This document shows positions 1 to 5,863 of a stretch of 8,124 bases of DNA, in pieces. Within the stretch, counting starts at the first letter, position 1; the number at the start of each line of letters is the position of its first letter. Under the pieces are notes generated by a model. It saw only the letters and a program-made list of their open reading frames with translations, did not search any database and was not told where the DNA came from. Both the position numbers and the translations under genes were made by a program. The DNA comes from Minisyncoccota bacterium (GTDB lineage Bacteria; Verrucomicrobiota; Lentisphaeria; Oligosphaerales; MVZH01). The DNA lies in NCBI GenBank assembly GCA_021734725.1, contig JAIPIM010000184.1:1-8124 (forward strand), in the 5' to 3' direction.

Positions 1-70
1 GGAACGTCTTCGTCTTCGTCAAACCTTTGAAGTGTCAATTACGAGTCTACTGCTCGAGCAATCTGCCCTG

Positions 71-1303
71 ATGCCAGAAACCCCTTCAACAGAAGAAACC
101 AGTGTCGTCGTCGAAGCACACGCTTTAACGAAAGTCTTCAAGGATTTTTGGGGGCGTCCCAAAGCGCGTGCGGTGAATGGTATTGATTTGACGATCCGGC
201 GCGGTCAAGTGTTTGGTTTACTCGGTCCGAATGGATCGGGCAAATCGACTACTGTAAAAATGCTTCTTGGTCTTCTATACCCTACGCGTGGTATGCTGAA
301 GGTTCTGGGCGAGTCACCGCGTCGTGTGGACACCAAGCGCCGCATCGGTTACTTGCCGGAAGATTCGTATTTGTATCGTTATTTGACAGCCGCGGAATCG
401 CTGGATTTCTTTGGAGCGTTGTTCGGTATGTATCCGTCCGAACGTGCCAAGCGCTCGGAACAGCTTCTCGAGATGGTTGGATTGTCGAGTGCTCGTGGCC
501 GCCCAGTAGGTGAATTTTCTAAAGGAATGGCGCGCCGTATTGGATTGGCACAGGCGCTCATCAACGACCCCGAGCTTGTTATCCTGGACGAGCCCACTGC
601 CGGTCTTGACCCGATCGGGTGCCGTGAGGTGAAGAATTTGATTCGCTTATTGGCGGAGCGCGGGAAGACCGTCATTCTTTGCAGTCATCTGTTGTCGGAC
701 GTGGAGGACGTGTGTGACGAGGTGGCGGTATTGTATGGCGGGCAATTATGTGCGCAGGGGTCCCTTCGGGAAATGCTGAAGATCGAAGAAAAAACACGCA
801 TTGTCGCTCCGCGCCTTGAACCAGGCCAGTTGGAACAGGTTCTTGCCACACTGCGCAGTGCGGCGAATGCGGGCGACATACAGGTTGACCAGCCGTCCAT
901 GAGTCTTGAAGAGTTTTTCCTGGATGTTGTCCGTCAGGCGCGAGAAGCGAGCGTAGAAACAGCCGGTGCACAGTCCGGAGGGCGCATTGCTGATTACCTG
1001 CAGGCCGAACTGCCCCTCGGCGAGGAGACACGCCGTGCGGAATTGCTGTCCGCCCTTGCCACTCCGGAACTCGAGGAAGAAGGTGTAGGCGAGGAGGCTG
1101 ATGAAGCGGCGGTTCAAGAGCCTCACATTGATGAGGAAAAGTTGGAGGAGCTTGCTGGGGAAGGTGCGCGGCGCGAGACCCCGTCGGCGGTGGAAGGGAA
1201 ACAAGCAGGGAGACCGACGCCTCGGTCCGACAAACAAGCAAGCGAACGACTTCGGCGGATGCTCGACGAAGAAGAGCCGTCGGAAGACGCTCGCGAGGAA
1301 TAA
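71..1303 (+). CDS. ABC-2 type transporter ATP-binding protein with long acidic C-terminal tail
   Basis: ATPase subunit of an ABC exporter or ABC-2 type complex, which hydrolyses ATP at the inner face of the cytoplasmic membrane. Counting from the ATG at 71 (410 aa), the nucleotide-binding domain spans about residues 12-287. It shows Walker A GPNGSGKST (52-60), GYLPE with Glu97 at the usual Q-loop Gln position (common in this subfamily), signature FSKGM (149-153), Walker B LVILDEP (169-175) and switch His206. A typical subfamily end, SLEEFFLDVV, lies at 278-287. Beyond it are about 120 extra residues rich in Glu, Ala and Arg with low complexity, which is unusual. Start choice: a GTG at 32 is in frame and the frame is open to position 2, so 423 aa or more is possible. 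I prefer ATG 71 because the conserved domain begins soon after it and it sits in a TGATG that could overlap the end of an upstream gene. No permease follows, so the membrane partner is probably upstream. Confidence 0.9.
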   Translation: MPETPSTEETSVVVEAHALTKVFKDFWGRPKARAVNGIDLTIRRGQVFGLLGPNGSGKSTTVKMLLGLLYPTRGMLKVLGESPRRVDTKRRIGYLPEDSYLYRYLTAAESLDFFGALFGMYPSERAKRSEQLLEMVGLSSARGRPVGEFSKGMARRIGLAQALINDPELVILDEPTAGLDPIGCREVKNLIRLLAERGKTVILCSHLLSDVEDVCDEVAVLYGGQLCAQGSLREMLKIEEKTRIVAPRLEPGQLEQVLATLRSAANAGDIQVDQPSMSLEEFFLDVVRQAREASVETAGAQSGGRIADYLQAELPLGEETRRAELLSALATPELEEEGVGEEADEAAVQEPHIDEEKLEELAGEGARRETPSAVEGKQAGRPTPRSDKQASERLRRMLDEEEPSEDAREE

Positions 1304-1315
1304 AGAATGTACGAC

Positions 1316-1320
1316 AGGAG
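1316..1320 (+). promoter_or_regulatory. Shine-Dalgarno AGGAG for the TPR protein gene
   Basis: AGGAG lies 11 bases before the ATG at 1332, a slightly long spacing. A competing site, AAGAGG at 1399-1404, lies 5 bases before an in-frame ATG at 1410, so the start of this gene is not settled. Confidence 0.5.
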
Positions 1321-1331
1321 ATAACGCTACC

Positions 1332-2027
1332 ATGGCCAAACAGCCCGAAGCCCATGACAGAACTCGTCACATGCACCGGTCACCGGGACAGCATCCCGAA
1401 GAGGACCCAATGGCGGAGATGCTGGAATGGTTTCGTGCCTATTGGAAGCATGTTCTGCTTGGTGTGTTGGTTGTGGTTGCCGTCGTCATTGCGATTTGGT
1501 CATCCCGTGCGGCGAAGGTTGCCAGAACGGAAGATGGTTACGCGGAATTATCTCGGGCACAGAGCATTGAAGAACTGAGACAGGTTGCTCGTGAGTACGG
1601 GAATAGCGAACCGGGAATGAGGGCGCAGTTGGAGCTTGGAAGGCAGCTTTTTGACGCCGGGCGTTACAGCGAAGCGGTCGAAAGCTTTGAGACTTTTGAG
1701 GAGAATTATCCGGAGAATTCGCTTGTGTCAGCGGCGCGTATGGGTAAAGGATACTCGCTTGAAGCATTGGGGGAGTTCGAGGATGCCATGGAGGCTTTTG
1801 CAGCGCTGGCCGGAGACGCGGAACGGTCGGCAATAACTGCTGAAGCCTGGCTTGCCGGAGGGCGTTGTGCGGAGTCGGCAGGCTTACAGGAGCAGGCTCG
1901 TGTGTACTACGAGAATGCATTAAGTGCTGGTGCCGGTGGTGGGTTCAGCAGCAGGGCGGAAGCAGCGCTTGCTCGGCTCGGAGGCCAGTCCGAGTCCGGC
2001 GGAGGCACCGATACGCAAGTGCGGTGA
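1332..2027 (+). CDS. Membrane-anchored tetratricopeptide repeat protein, YfgM-like
   Basis: A 231-aa protein with a short hydrophilic, His-rich N-terminus and one hydrophobic segment at about residues 40-56 (WKHVLLGVLVVVAVVIAIW region), with no signal peptidase site evident. A helical C-terminal domain follows, with TPR-like repeats at about 97-130, 133-160 and 170-200 (for example LGRQLFDAGRYSEAVESFE and the similar GEFEDAMEAF). The order anchor, linker, TPR matches the YfgM-type family, which is anchored in the inner membrane with the TPR domain in the periplasm and works beside the Sec translocon or envelope chaperones. For this protein that role is inferred. It starts 28 bases after the ABC ATPase gene and is probably co-transcribed. 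Alternative start: ATG 1410 (205 aa) places the product right at MAEMLEWFRAYWKH, closer to the usual short YfgM N-terminus, and has a better-spaced ribosome site. The Gly/Ser-rich tail (about 201-231) is probably disordered. Confidence 0.8.
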   Translation: MAKQPEAHDRTRHMHRSPGQHPEEDPMAEMLEWFRAYWKHVLLGVLVVVAVVIAIWSSRAAKVARTEDGYAELSRAQSIEELRQVAREYGNSEPGMRAQLELGRQLFDAGRYSEAVESFETFEENYPENSLVSAARMGKGYSLEALGEFEDAMEAFAALAGDAERSAITAEAWLAGGRCAESAGLQEQARVYYENALSAGAGGGFSSRAEAALARLGGQSESGGGTDTQVR

Positions 2028-2047
2028 TCGCCTTCGTGTATGCACCG

Positions 2048-2081
2048 CAGTCCGGTTTCAGACAACTCCGCGGATTGTTTT
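2048..2081 (+). terminator. Weak candidate intrinsic terminator after the TPR gene
   Basis: CAGTCCG (2048-2054) can pair with CGGATTG (2071-2077) with one G-U pair, followed directly by TTTT (2078-2081). The loop is long (16 bases) and the T tract short, so this is weak. It lies 20 bases after the TPR stop codon, a sensible place for a terminator. Nothing stronger is visible in 2028-2244. Confidence 0.3.
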
Positions 2082-2174
2082 CCTGTCTTTCATGATCAGC
2101 AGTTATTTTTCCTGATGTCCAATCCAGAGTAGGTTTGCGCGGACCCACTTTGACTCGGGTAAATTCCTTCCTCT

Positions 2175-2203
2175 TTAAAATAGGCTAACAGGAATTAGAT
2201 TAT
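2175..2203 (+). promoter_or_regulatory. Weak candidate promoter for the helicase gene
   Basis: TTAAAA (2175-2180) and GATTAT (2198-2203) are separated by 17 bases, each matching four of six sigma-70 consensus positions. This would give a leader of about 35 bases. A TTGACT at 2150-2155 with TAAAAT at 2176-2181 is an alternative, but its 20-base spacer is too long. I see no CTGT-N8-ACAG LexA-type box in this gap. Confidence 0.22.
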
Positions 2204-2244
2204 CGGTCTGTTTTTACGTGCCTTGACTTATTGGAAGGTGGACC

Positions 2245-4251
2245 ATGATCAAGCCCATAGAAGTACATGCCGATGTGCTTTCCATACTTCCGGAAGTGGA
2301 GGTCTTCTTCGGTCCCGATACACCTCTGCGCCGTTCGGCCCAGTTCGGGGGCCGTCCCTATGAAGAACGTCCCCAGCAAGTGGAGATGGCGGCTGGCGTT
2401 GCATCGGCATTGGACGCCGGAATGCATCTTTGCGTGGAAGCGCCCACCGGTGTCGGCAAAACATTTGCGTATCTCGTGCCGGCTGTCCATTGCGCGCACC
2501 AGACCGGCCTCCCCGTGGTTGTCAGTACTCATACTATCAGTCTTCAGGAGCAGATAATTCAGCGCGATCTTCCGCTTCTGGAGAGACTTTTAGACGTTGA
2601 TTGTACGTACGCAATTGCCAAAGGGCGCAGCAACTATGTTTGTCTCCGGCGGCTTCATGCCGCGGCCAACGATAAACAGGAGTATCTTCCCGCCCCTGAT
2701 TTGATTCCGGAATTGGATAAGGTCCGCGCTTGGGCGGAGAATACCCGCGATGGCTCGCGAAGCGACCTTGAATTCACACCGAACAGCGAACTTTGGGACA
2801 CCATATGTTGCGAAGCCGGCAACTGTCGAAACGCTCAGTGTCCGTATTTCAGGCAGTGTTTTTTCATGGGAGCCCGGCGGTGTCTCATGTCGGTGCGGAT
2901 CATTGTTGCAAACCACGCGCTGTTTTTTTCCGACCTGGCCATGAAGCTCGAAGGCGAGGGGGGGGCAGGGGGGATTCTTCCCAGGTACGCCGCCGTTATC
3001 CTGGACGAAGCGCACAGTGTGGAGGATACAGCGGCGACGCATCTTGGCGTGCGGGCGACGGCGTACGGGGTGACTCGTGCATTGCGGCGTTTGTACAATC
3101 CGGAACGTGACCAGGGATTGCTGAAGAATGCAAACAACGCGACCGTGCGCGAGTTGACGTCCAAAGCATTGGACTCGGCCGGACACTTTTTTGACCGGCT
3201 GCGAAACTGGCTTTCCGACTTCCAGGAGAATCCTGTGCGCTACGTCAAAGCCGGGCACGTAACGGATACGGTGGGAGAGCACTTGGAAGACGTTTATCGG
3301 GCAGTTCTGGCAATTGCCCGGGATGAAGAGGACGAGGACAGACAGCAGGAGATCATGGCGGTTGCCGAGCGTGTCTCTGGTTATCGGAACAGTATTCATG
3401 CCGTGCTCGATATGACGCTGGAGGATCATGTGTACTGGTTTGAGCGTTACGGCCCGGGCCAGCGGGGGTTGTCTTTGAACGCAGTACCGGTGGACGTTGG
3501 CCAGCTGTTGCGGGAATGTCTGTTCAACCAGGACTTTGCCGTGGTCATGACGAGTGCGACGCTGGCGGTGCGTGGCACCATGGATTATTTCAAAAAGCGT
3601 ATTGGTGCGGTGGAATCGAGCAGCCTGATTGTATCGTCGCCTTTTGATTTTGAGCGGCAGACGACTTTGCACATTCCGCGTAATCTTCCGAATCCGAATG
3701 CCGGTCGCGGATTCGTGACTGCCGCGAGCGACCAGCTGCGGCAGTACCTACGCCTCAGCGAGGGCCGTGCGTTTGTGTTGTTTACGAGCTACCGGATGAT
3801 GCGGGAAACAGCCGATGAGCTTGAACCTTTTTTCAGCGAAACGGGTTACAGACTCCTGGTTCAGGGACGGGGGATGCCCCGCTCGCGGATGCTTGAGGAA
3901 TTCCGGCGGGATATTCATTCGGTGATTTTTGGAACAGCCAGTTTTTGGACGGGTGTTGACGTTCCCGGGGAGGCCCTGAGTAACGTTACCATTGTCCGTT
4001 TACCATTCTCTGTACCCGACCACCCTCTGATTGCCGCCCGTCAGGAAGCCATAAGGGCGCGGGGAGGGAATCCCTTTCGCGATTACGCATTGCCAGAGGC
4101 CGTGTTGAAATTTCGTCAAGGTGTTGGACGTCTGATCCGGTGTCGGGACGACCACGGGATCATTGTAGTTCTGGACAACCGTATCCTCACAGCGACGTAC
4201 GGCCGTGTTTTCCTTGACTCCATACCCAAGTGTGAGGTGGTTGTGGAGTAG
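2245..4251 (+). CDS. dinG: DinG/YoaA-family ATP-dependent helicase (superfamily 2, XPD-like)
   Basis: A 668-aa helicase of the XPD/DinG family. These are 5'-3' DNA helicases that unwind forks, D-loops, R-loops or quadruplexes. All core motifs are present: motif I EAPTGVGKT (65-73), Ia STHTISLQEQ (94-103), II DEAH (254-257), III TSATL (436-440), IV VLFTSYRMM (511-519), V FGTASFWTGVDVPG (562-575) and VI QGVGRLIR (625-632). Cys133 (in GRSNYVCLRR), Cys194, Cys199 and Cys205 occupy the places of the four iron-sulphur ligands of E. coli DinG, so a 4Fe-4S cluster is expected. An extra Cys188-Cys189 pair lies nearby. The start is supported by GGAAGG (2233-2238), 6 bases before the ATG. There is no exonuclease domain at the N-terminus, unlike Bacillus-type DinG. 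The gene stands alone between an upstream operon and a convergent one. YoaA is an alternative name; paralogue assignment is not possible from sequence alone. Confidence 0.93.
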   Translation: MIKPIEVHADVLSILPEVEVFFGPDTPLRRSAQFGGRPYEERPQQVEMAAGVASALDAGMHLCVEAPTGVGKTFAYLVPAVHCAHQTGLPVVVSTHTISLQEQIIQRDLPLLERLLDVDCTYAIAKGRSNYVCLRRLHAAANDKQEYLPAPDLIPELDKVRAWAENTRDGSRSDLEFTPNSELWDTICCEAGNCRNAQCPYFRQCFFMGARRCLMSVRIIVANHALFFSDLAMKLEGEGGAGGILPRYAAVILDEAHSVEDTAATHLGVRATAYGVTRALRRLYNPERDQGLLKNANNATVRELTSKALDSAGHFFDRLRNWLSDFQENPVRYVKAGHVTDTVGEHLEDVYRAVLAIARDEEDEDRQQEIMAVAERVSGYRNSIHAVLDMTLEDHVYWFERYGPGQRGLSLNAVPVDVGQLLRECLFNQDFAVVMTSATLAVRGTMDYFKKRIGAVESSSLIVSSPFDFERQTTLHIPRNLPNPNAGRGFVTAASDQLRQYLRLSEGRAFVLFTSYRMMRETADELEPFFSETGYRLLVQGRGMPRSRMLEEFRRDIHSVIFGTASFWTGVDVPGEALSNVTIVRLPFSVPDHPLIAARQEAIRARGGNPFRDYALPEAVLKFRQGVGRLIRCRDDHGIIVVLDNRILTATYGRVFLDSIPKCEVVVE

Positions 4252-4303
4252 GGCAGCGGGATCCCTGTGGTATCCGGGTGTCTGTGACTCCGGCTCAAAA
4301 GAT

Positions 4304-4328
4304 GCGGTTCAGTGCTTGCCGCTTTTTT
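4304..4328 (+). terminator. Candidate intrinsic terminator for the helicase transcript
   Basis: GCGG (4304-4307) pairs with CCGC (4319-4322), with an additional U-G pair inside (4308 with 4318), a 9-base loop, and six T residues right after (4323-4328). It lies 53 bases past the helicase stop codon. It sits across the 3' end of the convergent DUF4416 gene, whose stop codon is at 4309-4311, so the same bases encode that protein's lysine-containing tail. The stem is short, hence moderate confidence. Confidence 0.45.
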
Positions 4329-4857
4329 CGGATGATTTGCGGATTTGTTCTTTATAACGCTCACGGGCTTGCCGGAGTGTGTCGTCATAGATGCCTTGGC
4401 GGAAGTCCGGGTATGTCCACGGAAGTGCGACCCAGCCCCCGTTTTGATACAAGAGGGTAAGCTCCGCCCAGATACCCTTGCCCATATAGATCCTGTGGTA
4501 GCTCTCCTTGGTCGACGCGAGAACCAACCGGTGGTAGTCAAGGTAGCCAATATCAATATTCACTGTCCGTTGACCCTTTTCCGTCAACGTTGTCTCCATA
4601 CTGTTGGTGAGGTGTTTGTAGTCCGCGAGGTGCTCCGGCTGAGCGAGCGTTGGGAACGAAAACACTTGCCGTATCAGGTCAGTTCCCATTTCCGATGCGT
4701 AGTAGTTAGAGTACGTGAAAGGTGCGGGTTCACTCGCGAAATCCGGGGGACCCCACTTTTGTTCCAGCAGACGGATCGCGGTTGCGCGACTCGTCTTGTT
4801 GTTCCAGAAAATGCCGGCCATGATCTTGACAGGCGGCGGGTAACGAAGTTCAAGCAT
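4309..4857 (-). CDS. DUF4416 family protein
   Basis: A 182-aa protein that I recognise as DUF4416 from its conserved pattern: PVKIMAGIFW (9-18), YYASEMG (52-58), a SF..L..P segment (67-74), TN.ME (84-88), VNIDIGYLD (99-107), LVLASTKESYHRIYMGKGI (111-129, with AEL after it) and WTYPDFR (147-153). It is full length for the family, with no signal peptide or membrane segment, so it is probably cytoplasmic. The biochemical function of DUF4416 is not known to me; the dense conserved Glu, Asp, His, Lys and Tyr residues suggest an active or binding site, which is inference. The start is firm: a GGAGG lies 5 bases upstream and conservation begins within ten residues. The gene overlaps the upstream methyltransferase gene by 8 bases, implying translational coupling and a shared process. 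Confidence 0.88.
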   Translation of the reverse strand: MLELRYPPPVKIMAGIFWNNKTSRATAIRLLEQKWGPPDFASEPAPFTYSNYYASEMGTDLIRQVFSFPTLAQPEHLADYKHLTNSMETTLTEKGQRTVNIDIGYLDYHRLVLASTKESYHRIYMGKGIWAELTLLYQNGGWVALPWTYPDFRQGIYDDTLRQARERYKEQIRKSSEKSGKH

Positions 4858-5635
4858 GGCAGCCTCCGCCCTTGTTCACGGATTCAGGTATTTGTTCACG
4901 CCGTGCTATGATTGTGAGGGTTGGGGAAGAGTCGACCTCGAACGGTTCAAACGTCAAGTGGTTGAAAAATGACAGGTCCCTGAACCCGTGTTGCGACATT
5001 GCCTGCGCCAGTTCAGCTCGGGTGTAAGGATAAAGTTCCGTGCTTTGGATGTTGTGGGTGTAATCGTCATTCATCCACGTGATTGTCAGCAAGTTGAACG
5101 TAACCGTTGGAGGGTGAAAATCGTAGAACCTCACGAATTCTTTGTTGCCGTGGCGGTTAATGCTCACGATACGTTCCCTGTCGCGCAATATACGGTCATA
5201 ATTCAGGACTTGCAGGACACAGTGGCCGCCGGGCGTCAGCCGGTCATGAAACCCGTTTAGAGTGTCCACCAAATCGTTATGCGTGAGAATGTGCGGAATC
5301 GAATTCCCGAGACACAGTATGATATCGAACGTTTCGCCGATGCATGCCAGTTTTCGCATGGGGACCTTCCGCCACACGATAGAGAGATTGTCGGCGTCTG
5401 CCTGCCTGCGGGCAATATCCAACATTTTTTCGGAGATGTCGACACCGACCACGGGATTGACTCCCAGCTCGGCAAGGGCTTTTGCGTAGAGTCCGGTGCC
5501 GCACGCCACATCCAGGGCGGAACCAAATGTATAACGCTGCCGCAGTTCGCTGACGAAGTTGCGCGCCGTTTGTTGACGCCCCTCGACATCGGTCATGCGG
5601 TCGTAGTATTTGGCGACAGTGTTATAGAAATTCAT
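4850..5635 (-). CDS. Class I SAM-dependent methyltransferase
   Basis: A 261-aa cytoplasmic methyltransferase with a Rossmann-type SAM-binding fold. The N-terminus has the usual YYDRMTD helix lead-in (10-16). Motif I is LDVACGTGLYAKAL (41-54), the acidic end of strand 2 is VVGVDIS (62-68, Asp66), and a motif IV-like segment, FDIILCLGNSIPHI (103-116), carries the acceptor-side loop. The segment LTPGGHCVLQVLNY (133-146) is the typical post-motif strand. The inserted region about 150-205 is rich in aromatic residues (YDFHPPTVTFNLL) and probably shapes the substrate pocket. The family includes small-molecule N- and O-methyltransferases; the substrate cannot be read from sequence. The start at 5635 fits the conserved N-terminus, but I see no Shine-Dalgarno before it. 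It is the first gene of a two-gene unit with DUF4416. Confidence 0.87.
   Translation of the reverse strand: MNFYNTVAKYYDRMTDVEGRQQTARNFVSELRQRYTFGSALDVACGTGLYAKALAELGVNPVVGVDISEKMLDIARRQADADNLSIVWRKVPMRKLACIGETFDIILCLGNSIPHILTHNDLVDTLNGFHDRLTPGGHCVLQVLNYDRILRDRERIVSINRHGNKEFVRFYDFHPPTVTFNLLTITWMNDDYTHNIQSTELYPYTRAELAQAMSQHGFRDLSFFNHLTFEPFEVDSSPTLTIIARREQIPESVNKGGGCHA
4863..4867 (-). promoter_or_regulatory. Shine-Dalgarno GGAGG for DUF4416, embedded in the methyltransferase coding end
   Basis: On the - strand GGAGG is 5 bases from the DUF4416 ATG at 4857. It also encodes part of the glycine run in the methyltransferase C-terminal tail (KGGGCHA). The odd glycine-rich tail may therefore be set by the need for this ribosome site rather than by protein function. 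Confidence 0.75.
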
Positions 5636-5673
5636 GATTACGGATCAGGAAACAGGTCATTTGCGCGGCTCGA

Positions 5674-5727
5674 TTACCCCTGACGCGGTTCTCCCGGTGT
5701 TGTTTTCAGACGCATGCTCCGTGGCAT
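5674..5727 (-). other. Possible 17-codon leader open frame upstream of the methyltransferase
   Basis: Within the predicted leader, an ATG at 5727 opens MPRSMRLKTTPGEPRQG and closes with TAA at 5674-5676, ending 38 bases before the methyltransferase ATG. It has no clear ribosome site and no run of a single amino acid typical of attenuators. A short open frame of this size is easily chance, so this is only a candidate. Confidence 0.12.
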
Positions 5728-5741
5728 GGTGACGACTAAAA

Positions 5742-5770
5742 AGTATGGAGTGTCGAGGCGCATATGTCAA
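5742..5770 (-). promoter_or_regulatory. Sigma-70-type promoter for the methyltransferase-DUF4416 operon
   Basis: On the - strand the -35 box TTGACA (5770-5765) is a full consensus match. It is followed after exactly 17 bases by CATACT (5747-5742), which keeps the key A at position 2 and T at position 6 of the -10 box. Transcription would begin near 5737-5735, giving a leader of about 100 bases before the methyltransferase ATG at 5635. It also lies downstream of the esterase stop codon, so it makes the pair independent of the upstream genes. Confidence 0.6.
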
Positions 5771-5863
5771 ATGAAAGACATACCCCGTTGGAACTTTGAG
5801 TGTTGGCGAAATTGCTATCGCTATAGGGATCGGAATCGAGCTGCGGTCTGGACGGTCATCGTG

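Noticed and set aside
672..1376. A 234-codon open frame on the - strand under the ABC ATPase tail
   Set aside because: The translation is rich in Pro, Arg and Leu with no domain, and the + strand ATPase explains the region.
2223..2228. TTGACT as a -35 box for the helicase
   Set aside because: A matching -10 box would fall at or inside the start codon, so it cannot drive a normal leader.
2590..3672. A 360-codon open frame on the - strand inside the helicase gene
   Set aside because: It is antisense to a helicase with every family motif intact, and its translation shows no recognisable domain. It reflects codon bias of the real gene.
4345..4911. A 188-codon + strand open frame across DUF4416
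   Set aside because: The - strand DUF4416 protein carries strong family conservation over the same bases, so this is a shadow.
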